64,000 nt of DNA from Colletotrichum lupini (lineage: Eukaryota > Ascomycota > Sordariomycetes > Glomerellales > Glomerellaceae): assembly GCF_023278565.1 (NCBI RefSeq), contig NC_064679.1:3038001-3102000 (forward strand), in the 5' to 3' direction. Below are positions 1-13,115 of the stretch, piece by piece. The position numbers were made by a program, and so were the translations under genes. How positions within the stretch are numbered: position 1 is the stretch's first letter; every line of letters starts with the position of its first letter. The notes under the pieces were generated by a model. That model was not told where the DNA came from. It saw nothing but the letters and a program-made list of their open reading frames with translations, and did not search any database.

Positions 1-1921
1 AGAAGAGCTTGCCACTTGATCTGCTGAAGAAATTGCCAATCTTGGAGAATCATCTCATATGAAGTGATGAGGGCGTTGAACTTTGGCTTCTTGGGGTTGC
101 CATTGATCATTAGCTCGTTGTCACGAATTGTACTGCGGGAGGCTTCGTTGCCGAGATACACAACGTAGTTCATGTCGGGGGACCAGTTGTCGAAGGTATC
201 GCCCCATGCCGGGATGACACTCAAAGGGGCAACAATGAGGAAAGGCCCCTCTTGCTCGCGTTCGTTGCGAAGCCAGCTGAGGAATGACACGCTCTGAACG
301 GTTTTTCCAAGACCCATTTCATCGGCAAGAATGACGTTGTTTGCGCGAGTCCAGTTGAGACACAAAAAGTTCAGGCCTCTGAGTTGGAATGAGCGCAGTT
401 CACCATTTTTGATGAAGTCGGGTTGCGATTCAAGCTTGGTCATCCTTGTTCGAGTATCCGGATTTGACTCCTTGCGATCAGAGACCCACGAACGAGAAGA
501 TCGGTCCAAGAATTGATCAATCTTGGCCTGGAAGTCCGCACTGATGGCAGATGCAACTTCCCATGTGCACTCGTCGTAGTAGCAGCCTTTCCACTTGACA
601 AGGTATTCTGTCTCTTCATCACCGTCGCGAACAGCGACAACTCTGTCCACCTTTGTGAAATCTTCCAGTGCTTCTTCCGCACGCTCACGATCGAGGAAGA
701 ACTGCTCCTTGGTTTCGGGCGGGATGTCTTCACCATATCGAATCAGGAGCTCGTGCTCCACAATGGTTCTGAAGTAGTTCTCGACTCTACGATAGCCTCG
801 CATGCTGCGTAGGGTCTCTGCTGTTTCCCAGGTGTCGTGCAAGTGAGACTTGCCTTGCCACTTGACGAAGTATTCGAAGTCGGTTCTGGTTGAGCTCCAA
901 CTGAGTTCAAGGCCGTCTTTCAGCTTGTGTCGCAGGACCTTATCAATGTATGGGCAGTCGTCTACAACATCTGCCGCATAGTAATTGGGCGTAAGCATGT
1001 CCTCGTCCTCGTCATCGACGTCGCTTTCTTCGTAGGCGCCTCGTTGCACTTGCGCGGCCCGTCTGCTCGACCAACGCTTTTCCGCGAGAAGCGCGCTTGG
1101 CTGGGCCTCACGCTGACGGCGTGCCTTCTTTTGCAGACTTTTCGCGCGCGCACCACCGTAGTTATCAGAGTCGGAGTCCGAATTCGTGGAGGGTTGTCGT
1201 GCAGGTGTACCTCGTTTTGAAGCTATGCGAAGTCAGAATTGATGATATCGATGGCTTTGGAACCCGACGGAGTAAATGCTCACATTGTCTCGACGTCTCA
1301 ACGCGTCTTCTTTTCACCACCCTTCGGTTAGTAGGCACCACATCAGATTCGGATTCATCAGATGAATCGACCTTCATTCCCAAACTGTCAGCGATGGGAC
1401 ATGGCAAGCATCGGATCCTACGTACCATTCTGCGCTGCTGCGTCGGACGGGACTGCGGAGGAAAGTCAGCTTACGGCGTGGTCAATTAGAGCAAGCGTCA
1501 ATCATACACTTCTTCTCAACCCGTACAGTTCTGGATTTGCCTTGATGTAGTCATCCTCTCGGGCAGGAGCTTTCCGCTTCGTGGGCCGTTGAGAATCATT
1601 GGAGTCCGAGTGGACGTCGCCAGCCCCATCGCTTTGGGCAACAGAAGCCGCGTCCTCGTCCATATCGAAGTCGGCATCGTCAGATGCGTTGTTCTCATCG
1701 CCGGAGCTCTCGCTTTCGGCGAAGTCGGGTGCGCCATTCATGTAACCAGACAAGTCGTTGGGATCCGGCGACGGTGACGATGAGGCGAGGCGTGCGGCAT
1801 TATCGTGCATATCTGAGAGGTCACTGTCGCTCTGGTGGCCGGCAGCGACTATTGGGGAGGGAGAACCGCCCTCCGGCGACCCGTACCCGTTGGTGGGACC
1901 GGGTTCGAGGGGGCTAGACAT
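1..1921 (-). CDS. CHD1: CHD1-type chromatin-remodelling ATPase, N-terminal part (truncated by window start)
   Basis: ATP-dependent nucleosome-spacing remodeller that acts in transcribed chromatin. Read on the minus strand from an ATG at 1921. Proposed exons are 1508-1921, 1426-1452, 1284-1371 and 1-1222 (continuing off the window), with introns 1453-1507, 1372-1425 and 1223-1283; the frame runs through all joins. The first ~140 residues are acidic and Ser-rich. Tandem chromodomains follow, with the motifs YFVKWQGKSHLHDTWE and EYLVKWKG..DECTWE. The SNF2 ATPase then begins, with helicase motif I LADEMGLGKT at about 305-335. The window ends shortly after the motif Ia region (SYEMILQDW), so the rest of the ATPase and the DNA-binding region are missing here. 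The 54-nt second intron has no stop and is a multiple of three, so its splicing rests on donor/acceptor fit and on the acidic/Ser run it restores. Family call is firm; small-exon boundaries are less sure. Confidence 0.92.
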
Positions 1922-4714
1922 GGTGATGGTCTAAGTCGAGGCTGCCTGCTATGGATGGAACGACGTTAGCCAAATGTTTGACCGTCTGAGGACAGAAGCG
2001 GAGAAAGAGCGTGGTCAGTGAGGTTGGGCGACCGATATCAACATGAAGTCACTAGGAAAACCCGGGAATTGATGGAAATCTCGACCTCGTCGCATCGCGG
2101 GCACGCGGTTGATGGAGACGAGGCTGAAAGTTGATGGCGATGCCATTGTGCCAGTCAGGCGGACTCAGAGTACCGTGACGTGTTACCAGGGCATCAGAAC
2201 CATCCGGCGAGCTCGTTTCCATCAACACGAGGCATCTCAGGGATCGCCCATGTCATGGCAGACGAGGATATCAGGATGGGAGCGCGCCGCTGCGAGGCTG
2301 GCTTGATGGCTCGTGACGGGAAACTGGCTGGCTCTTGGAAGCCTTGTGACCAGGTGTAGGTAATAACTTACAAGTCATTAACGAATGGCCTCCAGGCAGC
2401 TAGTACCATTGATCTTGACCAGAAAAGGTATTGTGTTGAAGGAGGTTATGGAAAGTGACGTGCCTAGGTAGTCCGTAGGCCTGGCGGGTGATGGGTGGTG
2501 GTGGATGGAAAATGTACCGGTGGAGAGGCAGGAAAGAATTGAGGTGGATGCACGGGTGAGGTACAGGTGGTTGTAGCGCTATCCGCACTGAATCACCCCC
2601 AAAAGAAGTCGGTCGTTTTTGCCTGAGGCATGATCCGCCCTCTCGAGAAGCTATTTGATTCGCGGAGGCCAAGGTGAATGAGCGAATGGGAGAAGAGGAC
2701 GAATGTGGAGCTCCCAGCCTCAGAGGTCGCACACGCCGTCGCGAGCGGGCAGGCAGTTCCAAGAGTTCACCGAGATTCGGAACCCCGCTGGCACCTACCT
2801 CACCGCTCCCGTCTCTCTTCCCCACTTTGGACGTCGCAACTCCGGTAGCGTCTAAAGTTGTAGACAACGGTCTCCGAAACCTTTATTGCTGTTGCAAATC
2901 CGAGTTCGAAGAATTGGGTGTCCACTTGCAGTCTTTGTATGTCATGGCACTTGAGGTTGTCTTTGTAGCCTCGAGGAAGTTGACAGATCCTTCCTGACGC
3001 TGGGCTTCGCGCGGAATTTGATCAATGGTTGGCTGTGATCTTTTGGGGTGAAGTCAACAACTTCAACTCCCAAGTTCTACATCCGGCATCGACAGACCTA
3101 TTTCAACGGCGTCTCTTGTGTCGTGTTCATGATCAGGAAGCTTTGAAAATGTCATGTCACTCCGCGTAAGGCATCTCATCGTTGCATAAGTACCTTCCAT
3201 AGTTCCGGGTCTGCCATCTAAGACTCTAGTAGCTTTCTCGTGCCTTATGCAACTGGTCAAATATTCGACCATCAGAGTAGATTATTCTTCACATTCTCCA
3301 TATCTGTAGCCATTGCAACGGTCCCAAGTGTTAGAACCTCATTGGCTTACATCTTATAGGCTGCCGTCTCTACTCAATGGTGATACAGCACACGTCTTAA
3401 CAGCTTCCTGCCCATACGCTGAATCTGTCAAATTCCATCCTCGGCGCTAAATTGCTGTTTCCATACCACAGCCACCGCATCATATATTTCTGCCTTCTCT
3501 CTTCTCATTGGAACAATGAGTTATATCAAGCTAGGCATCAGGAAAGTAGGCTTTCGTAGTATGCCCTTGTCTTCCACTCGTCAACTTCGTCTGTAACGGC
3601 CTACATTCACCAGGTGAGGTCACGTGAGCGCCTAGCAACAGTTAGGTACCTCTAAGGTGCAGACAGCAAATCAAGTTCCAAACAGGCCAGCGAGGGCTGT
3701 GCAGTTCACGACGTTTTCCAGCATAATTGTATACCTCCGAGATGAGTCTTTGGACCTTGGCATTTTTTGGGTCTATGAGACTGCCCACCTGGGAATTACT
3801 ACTTGATACCTCGCTTAGTTCTCCAGGGGTCTGTCTTATGAAGGAAACGGCGATAGCGGACGTATGGCAAGTGGCTCAGCAAGGTCCAACTAAGATCTCC
3901 TTCAAGGCTGTATGAGTCCCAAGGGAAATTCTCAGTGGATGACAAAGAAGCGCCTGAGTGGACAAGGTATGGTTATGTATCAATCCACCTCTTTGAACCA
4001 AAAGTAATGCGCAAGTAGTAAAGCGGAGATCAATTGCCTCAGTGCGATCTGTCGACCAACCTTCAGCTCGAAAGATAAACACGGGGTCAGCCTTCTTGCA
4101 AAGATGTGCACAGGTGTGTTTCCAGCCAATATTGTCAACATTACATCTGCAAGGGACGTTCCAGACCTTGTGTTTGGCCTCACCAGGACCGTGATGTCAG
4201 GTGCTCCGGAAGTAGCGACCAGGTACTTTTTCGCTTGGTGATTGGAGATAAAGTGACACACAAAACACCTGGTAACCCTCACTGGCGGGGTAGTTGGCAG
4301 GCGGTAGGGTAGGGGAAATGCCCCGCCAAAACTTGGCCAATTCACACACTCACAACCAGTGACGGTGCGCACAAATTAGCTGACCGCTGTATTTCGCTGC
4401 CATAGCCGTGCGTTTCTCTCTCGTCTCTGCCACCTTTGCAACAACCTGGAAACACCAAATTCTTTTCCCTTTCCTCACCCAAGAAGGCCAGGTCGCGACG
4501 CCTCGACAATATTCGCCGTTTCTCCGGCCCTGTTGCTTTCCAGGTTCTCTGCCTTTCTCAAATACTATCCACAGACTCTACATCACTCTGATCGTCTACA
4601 GAGGGACCCCCTCTTTATTCACTTATTTTTTTGTTTTTCGAACCTGCGCAAAAAAATCTTGCCCCACCATCCCATCGCCAACCCCGCCTCGATCCGTCGG
4701 GCACCACCATCACC
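1922..4714. other. Intergenic region between divergent CHD1 and RLI1
   Basis: About 2.8 kb separates the two start codons and should hold both promoters. The last 350 bases before RLI1 are pyrimidine-rich (about 4405-4680), typical of a fungal promoter and leader. Short frames at 2400-2867 and elsewhere have no recognisable protein character. No RNA gene or repeat was recognised. Confidence 0.6.
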
Positions 4715-6656
4715 ATGTCTGACAAACTCACCCGTGTCGCTATCGTCAACAGCGACAAGTGCAAGCCCAAGAAGTGTCGTCAAGAGTGCAAGAAGGCCTG
4801 CCCCGTCGTCCGCTCCGGAAAGCTCTGCATCGAAGTTACCCCCGAGTCCCGCATCGCCTTCCTCTCCGAGTCACTATGCATCGGTTGTGGTATCTGCCCC
4901 AAGAAGTGCCCCTTCAGCGCCATCACCATCATCAACTTGCCCACGAACCTTGAGAGCCAAGTCACCCATCGCTACTCCGCCAACAGCTTCAAGCTTCACC
5001 GCCTTCCCATGCCCCGTCCTGGCAACGTTCTTGGTCTTGTTGGAACCAACGGTATCGGAAAGAGTACCGCTCTGAAGATTCTCAGTGGAAAGCTCAAGCC
5101 CAACTTGGGTCGCTACGACAACCCGCCCGACTGGGAGGACGTCATCAAGTACTTCCGTGGTTCTGAATTGCAAAGTAAGTCATCCCTAATTTGGAATACT
5201 GTATTCTTCAGATACTAACTCTTTGCTCTCAAGACTACTTCACCAAGCTTCTTGAGGATGACCTCAAGGCCGTTGTCAAGCCTCAGTATGTCGACCAGAT
5301 CCCTCGCGCCGTCAAGGGCCCTCAGAAGAGCGTCAGAGCCTTGATCGATGCTGTGAGCAGCTTGGGAAACAAGCAGGAGGTCTGCGATACTTTGGAGCTC
5401 AACCACATTATGGATCGTGAGATCAACCAATTGTCTGGTGGAGAGCTGCAGCGTTTCGCCATTGGTACCGTCTGTGTCCGCAAGGCCGACGTTTACATGT
5501 TCGACGAGCCCTCTTCATACCTCGATGTCAAGCAGAGACTGGCTGCTGCCCGTGTTATTCGCTCTCTTCTCCGCGACGACGACTACGTCATTGTCGTCGA
5601 GCACGACTTGTCAGTCTTGGACTACCTCTCGGACTTCATCTGCGTTCTTTACGGTCGCCCCGCCGTCTACGGTGTAGTCACCCTGCCGCAGTCCGTCCGT
5701 GAAGGTATCAACATTTTCCTCGACGGTCACATCCCGACCGAGAACTTGCGTTTCCGTGACGAGTCCCTGACCTTCAAGCTCTCCGAGGGTGCTGATGAGT
5801 TCATGAATGACAAGTCTCGTGCCTTCAAGTACCCCAAGATGCAGAAGTCCATGGGTGACTTCAAGCTGAGCATTGAGTCTGGTGACTTCACCGACTCCGA
5901 GATCATTGTCATGATGGGAGAGAACGGAACCGGAAAGACCACCTTCTGCCGCCTCCTCGCTGGCGCTCTCAAGCCCGACACCAAGGCTGCCGTCCCCGAG
6001 ATGAAGATTAGCATGAAGCCCCAGACCATCACCCCTAAGTTCGAGGGTACCGTTCGCCAGCTGTTCTTCAAGAAGATCAGGGCCTCTTTCCTATCGCCCC
6101 AGTTCCAGACCGATGTTGTCAAGCCCCTGAAGCTCGATGACTTCATTGATCAGGAGGTCAAGAACTTGTCCGGTGGTGAACTTCAGCGTGTCGCCATTGT
6201 TCTTGCTCTCGGTATACCCGCCGATATCTACCTTATCGACGAGCCCTCCGCCTACCTCGACTCCGAGCAGCGTATTATTGCCTCCCGCGTCATCAAGCGC
6301 TTCATCATGCACGCCAAGAAGACCGCCTTCATCGTCGAGCACGATTTCATCATGGCCACCTACCTCGCCGACCGCGTCATCGTCTTTGACGGAAAGCCCG
6401 GTATTGACGCTCATGCCAACAAGCCCGAGTCTCTCCTTACTGGTTGCAACACTTTCCTGAAGAACCTCGACGTTTCTTTCCGTCGCGATCCCACCAACTA
6501 CCGCCCTCGTATCAACAAGGGCAACTCCCAGCTCGACCAGGAGCAGAAGGCCAACGGCAACTACGTAAGTCGAACAACCGTGTGCCACCTTGACATTGAC
6601 AGCAATCCTAACATGGTTTATAGTTCTTCCTGGACGACGGCGACAAGACGAGTTAA
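4715..6656 (+). CDS. RLI1: Rli1/ABCE1 ribosome-recycling ATPase
   Basis: Essential iron-sulfur ABC protein that splits ribosomes after termination and assists initiation. Exons 4715-5174, 5234-6564 and 6624-6656 give 607 residues, matching the family length of about 608. Two N-terminal 4Fe-4S motifs are visible: cysteines at about 16, 21, 25 and 29, and a [12 protein letters not shown] run at about 55-66. The first ABC domain has Walker [10 protein letters not shown] (about 110-118), signature LSGGELQR and Walker B DEPSSYLD. The second has [17 protein letters not shown] and DEPSAYLD. Both have EHD switch histidines. There is no membrane segment, as expected for a soluble family member. The start MSDKLTR matches the family, and no in-frame upstream ATG was found. 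The last exon is only 33 nt and ends [10 protein letters not shown]. Confidence 0.98.
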
Positions 6657-7521
6657 AGAGGGCACCTATACAGATGTTTTCCCTCGTCACGATGCATTCG
6701 ACTCAGGCGTTAAGGGCGTTCAAAAAGGGCATAAGCGGCAACCGGGGAGGCGCGCTTCCGGCGGTCAGGATCATGGTTTCGGTTTAGAGGAGGCGAGCGC
6801 GTCCGAGGACGACGCCGATGGTGATGGATAACAACGGCGACGGCAGTCTACCCCCCCGTTGCCTGGTCCTATGGAGATACAATATTGGGTGTGCGTATGA
6901 CTGAGTCCCCCCCTTGGTTTGAATGTGCGAAGGACGCTTTGCAGAGCCACGTTTGTTTTTTGTTGGCTGCACATTCATTTGGGACACAGCCGGACTCCAT
7001 AGATTGAGGGGCAACGGATGAAGCAGGGTGACTGCCGTCGGTCTCTGCCACGATTTTGTGGCGAGAGACTTTCGTAAATATGGTTGAGCATGCCAAAAGG
7101 CACACGTATCTTGAGAACAAACGACAAGCAATACAAAAAAAGACCGTTGTTATTAAAAGCAAACGTCATTTTCTCTTTTTTTATTGTGAATGCTTCGACA
7201 ATGACTACTTCGACAAGAATATACGCACCTACGTTAAGAATGAAACGAAGAATAAAAAAAAAAGAACTCCCTCTGGGAAAGCAACGGACCTATCGACATA
7301 TGATTCGACCATCTACGGGCCGATGGATCGCGAGGGCCAAAATCTGTTGACGGGCGCGGAGGAGGCCGGCCGGGCCGCGATGCGGAAGGAACGATGCCAA
7401 TAAGTCTGTATGCGCTGCGGTCATCAGGCTCTCAGTGACGGCTGGTGATTTCGATACGTACTCGAAAGTCACTCTTCGCGGTCCGTCAGGGGCCCCCGAG
7501 GCTTGTAGACGCACGCCGCAT
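6657..7521. other. Convergent intergenic region RLI1/PRP40
   Basis: The 3' flanks of two convergent genes. It contains A-rich runs near 7133-7145 and 7254-7264 that could serve as 3'-end or polyadenylation signals. No coding frame with protein character was found. Confidence 0.6.
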
Positions 7522-10233
7522 CTAGTCCTCCTCAATCTCGCCCTCTTCAGACCCAGAGTGGACCGCCGCGTCCTCTTTCTCCTTCATCGCGACGTCCTTT
7601 ACAGGCTCCTTTTCCTTGGTGTCCTTGACGTCCTTGGGGGCAGCCGCCGCCGGCGGTGGAGTCCTGTTCTTGTGACGTGTAGTATCACGTTGGGGGGTGC
7701 GCTCACGGGGTGTTTTCTCTCTTCTCACTCTCTGCGACATTGTCAGCGATCTGGCTCGGGTGTGGTAGACTAGCCAGTCCGTCGTACCTTGGAGTCCCTT
7801 GAATCCCGTCGGTCCTCCTCATCCTCCTCGCGGCGGCGTCGGGATCCAGACGGGCGCTCATCCCCATAAGGGAGCTCGTCGTAGGATCCTATGCGGCGCC
7901 GGTACAACCTCTCCCGCTCTTCCTCTCTATCCCGTCTCTCGCGATCATAGTGGCTGTCGTCGTCGCGGCGAGAGCGATGACGGTCGTAATCACGGTCGCG
8001 ATCGCGCTCACGGTCTCTGTCCCGTTCGCGTTCCCGCTCGCGACGCGGGGGAGGAGATAAACGACGTTCGCGTTCAGTCGAGAGCAGACTTTCCGCCATG
8101 GTCGATTTGCGGTGGTTGCGCTCACGCTCAGCAATAGCTTTCCGCCTGTCCGCCTCGTAGGCGTCCACCTCCGGGCTGCGACTTCGCCTGGTAGCACGGC
8201 CACTGCTGCGATGAGATCGCTCACCTCTGGATCTGGGTCTCTCACGGTACATGTCGCGTTCGCTGGAATCGCGACCACGTCTGCGGCGGCGATCGCGGTC
8301 GGCCTCTTCTTCCTTCTCGCGGAGTCTCCTCACATATCGATCAAAGGTAGCGACGCGAGCGTCTTCCGATGTGACAGCCTGGAACGCGGGCGTATCCGCA
8401 AGGCGAGCCTTGACCTTGTCGTACGTGTCATCCAGGGTAATAGGGGGTTCCATACGCTTCATGTACGCCCGGAGATCATCAGCCGCCCTTCGCTGTTGGC
8501 GTTCAGATTGTCTCTCATCGTCGGATCTCTTCAGAGATCTCTTTTCCTTGGCCTGTTGCGTATAGGTTAGTTTTTGTCGAAACCTCATGTTGATTTTTCC
8601 AATCTATGACTCACGCGTTCGAAGAGAACCATCAAGATATCACGGTCAATGTTAGCAGTTCGTCGACTCTTCTTCATAACGGCATGGAATTCTTCGAACG
8701 TGGTCTGGGGAGTGATATCAAATCGCTCGTCCTATAGGGTATTAGCAGACTGGAAAAGGACAACGAGGCCAAGATCAACTTACGTCAATGACATCGTACA
8801 CATCGTTCCTAGCTCCACGCATGGATTTCTCCTCTTCTTCGACGAGATCCCAGAAAAGTTCCTGGGGAGCTGAGCCACCTTGGCCAAGAATGGCCTTGTA
8901 TCGGTCGTCGTTCTCGATGAGGGAGTAGATTTGGCGCCACTTCGTGCTGGCATTGATCTTGCCGTCTTTCCTGAGCTCAGTGAGGAGGGAGATGAAGCCA
9001 TCACGAGCCTTACGCTCCTTGCGAAACTTCTCATTCTTTTGCTCCTGCTTAGAGTCGTTGAAAGCGCGCTCCAAAGCCTTCATGTGGTTTTGGAACGCAA
9101 TCAGAATGTCAAACTTGCTCAGGGTCTTGTACTTCTCATCATTTTGGAAGGGCGTCGTGGATGAAATAAGGCTGTGCGCATCGGACCAGCGCGTGTAGGG
9201 CTCCAGATTGAGCTTCGGAAGGAGGTCAATGAGCCCGTCCATGGCTGTCTTGCGCATAGTGGCCTGGTTCTCCATGTGGTTCTTCTTGAGGTCAACTCTG
9301 TACTCCTCAAAGAGTTGACGACGCTCGGCCTCGTTATCGGTGGACCTAAAGATGGTCTCGCCCTCGATCATGGGGCGCGCAGTCTTCCATCGCGTGTAGT
9401 GCTTGATCTCCGGATGGCGCTTAAGCATAGTCTCGAAGTCAGTACGCAACTTGGTCAGTCTCTCCTTTGCGCGCTCTTTGTCTTGGACAATCATGTCATG
9501 GCAGTACTTCTCGAAAGCTGCTTTGCGATCCTTGGGATCCTTGATAGCCCTGTACTGAGGGTCCTTTGCAATGGTTCGCAGGGTCTGCTCCCAGGTCCAG
9601 TCCGTCTGAACGCCGCTGCGTTTGAGGAGCTTGGTGAAGGCGGCCTCTGCCTCTTCCTGCGTGGCGAATTCGGGCTCGTTACTTGCGGGCACGAAGGCCT
9701 TGGCCGTCGCGTCGTTGCCGAATGTCAGCTGGCGCGACTCGTGGAAGGTATCGCGGTGGTCGCGGTGGTCGCGGTAGGAATCGTAACGGTCATTGTTGTA
9801 CCTGTCAGAAGGCGCTCCTCGATCGTATGGTGCAGCCCTATCAGCCCTATTCTTGTTAGTTGGTAGTTGGCACTGGGGCAAGATGTGTACATACGCAGGC
9901 GTACTGGGGCCGCTGTTGGCACCCAAAGCCTTCTTGTAGGCCTCGGGCATCTCCCAGGAGCTCGACTTCGTCTCGGTGTTATACCAGTACTTGCGACCGC
10001 CTTCCGCAGTGTACTCCTTCCATGGCTGATTCGCAAGTGCTCTCTGTGACCAATTAGCAGCTTATCCTACTTATCCGGGGGAGTGCCCTTACTTCGGCCG
10101 GAGACATCATATCCTCGGGCTTGGTCCATTGCGTAACCTTGGTGGCCGCATTGTAGTAGTAGGCTCGGCCATCTGGCGTGCGATGCTCCTGCCACGCCGG
10201 AGGCTGGCCGTACGGGCTGCCGGATCCGTTCAT
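7522..10233 (-). CDS. PRP40: Prp40-like U1 snRNP splicing factor (WW and FF domains)
   Basis: Early spliceosome factor that bridges U1 snRNP and branch-point factors; WW domains bind proline-rich partners and FF domains are protein-binding helical modules. Read from ATG 10233 with exons 10093-10233, 9895-10043, 8784-9846, 8615-8731, 7788-8552 and 7522-7731, giving 814 residues. WW1 spans about residues 12-42 ([11 protein letters not shown]) and WW2 about 53-84 (W.EY...GGRKYWYN). Several FF-type repeats run from about residue 160 to 570, with the recurrent pattern F..LL ... W. The C-terminus is unusually rich in RE/RD/RS dipeptides, longer than in yeast Prp40, and the protein ends SEEGEIEED. 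Intron 2 (9847-9894) is only 48 nt and stop-free, so skipping its removal would add 16 residues. Starts divergently from the TRS65-like gene. Confidence 0.95.
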
Positions 10234-10867
10234 GATGATGATGATGCCGCCTATCTATTGGAGATCTTGTAGATGTCTAGATGAACTCGGTTTTTTTGTC
10301 AGTCGATTATAAGTGAAGCGGCGATGCGTGGACGCTTTGCACGGCGAGTCAACGTGGAGGATCGAACAGGTCGTCGCGCGGAGGGGAACGCGAACAGATG
10401 CTACGAAGTTTTGCGACCGACGGAATGAGCAATTTGGCGCTTGGTGCACGGACCGGGGTAGCTCGGTGATCCCGCTCTCCAGTCTAACTTCAATCCGAAC
10501 TTAAGTAAGCCAGCTGGCAGCCAGGGGAAAGCTCCCACACTGTGTAAGAGACACTCAACTTCTCACTGTCCTTCATGCGACTCAACTCATTGGACCTCTC
10601 ACCGAACCTCTCGAACTCCATGTACTTTCTCAGACTGAGAAACACTTATTTACCATACTTCTTTCTTTCTCACTGAGCAAAGCCTCAGGTTCAAGATCTC
10701 CTCTGGGAAGGAACGTCGCTAGCTCGCTAAGCGTTTGGTATAAGTTCCCTCGATTTGGCAAACAGAAGGACACCGTTGTGAAACTGCCCTTGGTGTCTTC
10801 TATTCATCCTGTATATATGGATGGTTGAGATGAGCTTTCATACTTGATGCCACAAACATAACCCAAC
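10234..10867. promoter_or_regulatory. Shared divergent promoter region PRP40 / TRS65-like
   Basis: 634 bp between two start codons pointing outward. It contains CT-rich stretches near 10,545-10,680 and a TATATA element at about 10,812 on the plus strand, roughly 55 bp upstream of the TRS65-like start. Promoter function is inferred from position only. Confidence 0.5.
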
Positions 10868-12863
10868 ATGGCTATAGACGATCAAATTCGGGAGCCCGCC
10901 GGGGTAGCCGAGTTCATCGAAAATGCGTTTCTCACGTATTTCATCCCCGAAGCAACAAATCTCGACCTCGAGAAAGCCTTTCAAGGCGTCGACGACACTA
11001 AAGCGCTCTTTGATTCTATCAAGCGGAGGGACACACTATTTTTCGGTATCTCTTCAACCATCCCGTTTTCATATCTGCACCATCTAATATCTACCAGATG
11101 AGACGGTTGACGTGCTACTCGTGCTGAGAGCCCCTCTCATGGACGAAAAGGCACTACGATCACACTTTAGCCGCTTGGTCGTCTCAGTAGAGGCCCAAAT
11201 CGTCAACAGCCACGCTTCGGATAGGGAGAAGCCATCGACGGACATCATCTTCCAGGGAACTGTTGAGGATACCTCGGATCCATTCATCGTCGTTGACGAA
11301 CCCGAAGAGGAAGACTCCGCCTCAGACTCCAACGAAAAGGACGAGAATGCCGTCGCTCCTATAGATAGGCGAAAGAGGGAACCGCACATCTACGCCGTCT
11401 GGAGGCTCCCTGTCTTCCTCGCGCGGCCACGCATCCGCCTGCAAGGCCCCTTTGCGACCTTCACAGCCTCAGCCGGCCTCAGACCGGCCTCTGCGGCGGG
11501 CTCTGGCTCGGCCACCCCTCTCTCGCCCAACTTCCGCATAAACGGCGGTGCCGGGTACCTCCAGTCCGGCATGCCCTCGGGCCTGAACCTCCTCGAACCC
11601 TTCACCAATGATCCGGGCCTCGGCGGTGTAGTCCCACGTCTCTCCGCCCTCCGCGTCTCCCGCGTTGCCCCCGTAACCCAAGCCAAAGACACATCTCGGC
11701 CTTTGCGCTGCCTCTCCCAGCTTCGGACACGCATCTTCCCCGCCGTGCACACCCGAGTCCGCTTCTCCCGTCCAAACACCATGCCCACCTCGCCGGCCCT
11801 CATCGCCCTCTTAGAGGTGGACTTCACCCAATACTTCGACTGCCCCATCGAGCTCACCAGCATAGCCCTCTCCGTCGCCGATGGCGGTGTCGTAGACGAC
11901 CTTAGCTCCCCGGCCGGCCTCACATTACCCATGACCTGCGTATCTCACGACCACGTCACGTTTCTCTACCGCCTGTCGCCGCAACAGCTCGACCTCCCCT
12001 CCAAGAACCCCAGCCGCGATCTCGACATCCACATCGAAGCCGTCGTGCAGAGGAATCCCGGCATCTGCTGCCCGCGTCTGAGCATGACCTGGACCACCAC
12101 CCTCGACTTTACCCTCCCCGTCAACCCAGGCTTCAACGCGGCAATGCAGCCAATGCAGCCTATCCAACGCTCCCACCGCCCCTCACAGCTCTCCATCTCC
12201 GGCATCGAGGCAGCCCAGTCCCTCGTCGCCCCGGCCGTCATGCGCCCGGACTCCCTCCCCGCGCTCGAGGCCGCCACGCGCACCGTCGAGGCGCCCCTCC
12301 CGGAACTGGGCATCACCATGACCTTCTGCGGCCCCACGGAGCCCATCTACGCGGGCGAGGAGTTCTCCTGGACAGTCTACGTCGTCAACCGCAGCGTCGA
12401 AAAGGTCAACCCGGCCGTGACGCCGCGCAAGCTCGCTCTCGTGGCGCTTTCGAAGCGTCGGCGCAACGAGGTCCGGCTCATGCGACCCCCCTCGACGAGC
12501 GGGAAAGGTAAGACAGCCGCGGACGCAAAGGAGCTCGCGGATGCGGTGCTGGACGAGAATGTTCTGCATGCCATGCAGCGCAACTCGGTGGTCGATGCCA
12601 CCGAGGTCGTTTGCCTCACTGCCGACACGAGAGTCGGACCGCTTGCACCTGGGGCGTGTCACGTCGTGGAACTCAAGTTCCTGCCCCTGAAAGAGGGCCT
12701 CGTCAACATCGAAGCCGTCAGGGTGATCGACTTGAGCTCGCAGGAGCACGTGGACGTCAGAGAACTTCCCATCATGTTTGTAGAAAAGCGACCAGCGACA
12801 GAGGTATCGGTAGCTGCAGTGACCGAGGAGCAAAATGAGGATGAGCAGAAGACGGACGAGTGA
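10868..12863 (+). CDS. TRS65: TRAPPII complex subunit, Trs65-like
   Basis: Likely fungal-specific TRAPPII subunit, part of the Rab exchange-factor complex at the late Golgi (family knowledge). Exons 10868-11045 and 11098-12863 give 647 residues; splicing joins LFF to DETVDVLLVLRAP. The N-terminal region (DLEKAF...D.RD.LFFDETVDVLLVLRAP) fits the family. An acidic spacer follows at about residues 110-135 (EPEEEDSASDSNEKDE). The middle and C-terminal parts read as beta-rich, with GITMTFCGPTEPIYAGEEFSW followed by a VGPLAPGACHVVELKFLPL-like strand pattern that suggests an Ig-like C-terminal domain. No signal peptide or membrane segment. Codon use is strongly C-ending, as in its neighbours. Assignment rests on recalled family resemblance rather than an alignment. 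Confidence 0.82.
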
Positions 12864-13115
12864 GTGCAATGAGTGTCTGGGTGCTTATAGATAGCACTTT
12901 GCTCTCTAAACCCCTAATATATTCTCACCAAAAGACCTTCAAGAACGATGCAAACCCAGATGCAAACCCCTTGGCTCCAAAGATGCTATGCTATGCCGTG
13001 TTCATCAAGTGTATTCCACGCGTCCCATTCCTTGATCCCAAACAGTTCAAACCCTTGGGTATCCGTATGCTTGAAAGTCCATACACGCCATATCAATGCA
13101 GCCCACAAAATATCA
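12864..13115. other. Convergent 3' intergenic region
   Basis: 252 bp between the stops of the TRS65-like gene and SLD3. It should contain both terminators. No separate feature is visible. Confidence 0.6.

Noticed and set aside
2400..2867. 155-codon frame in the CHD1-RLI1 intergenic region
   Set aside because: Low-complexity Ser/Pro/His character and no motif; lies in the expected promoter region.
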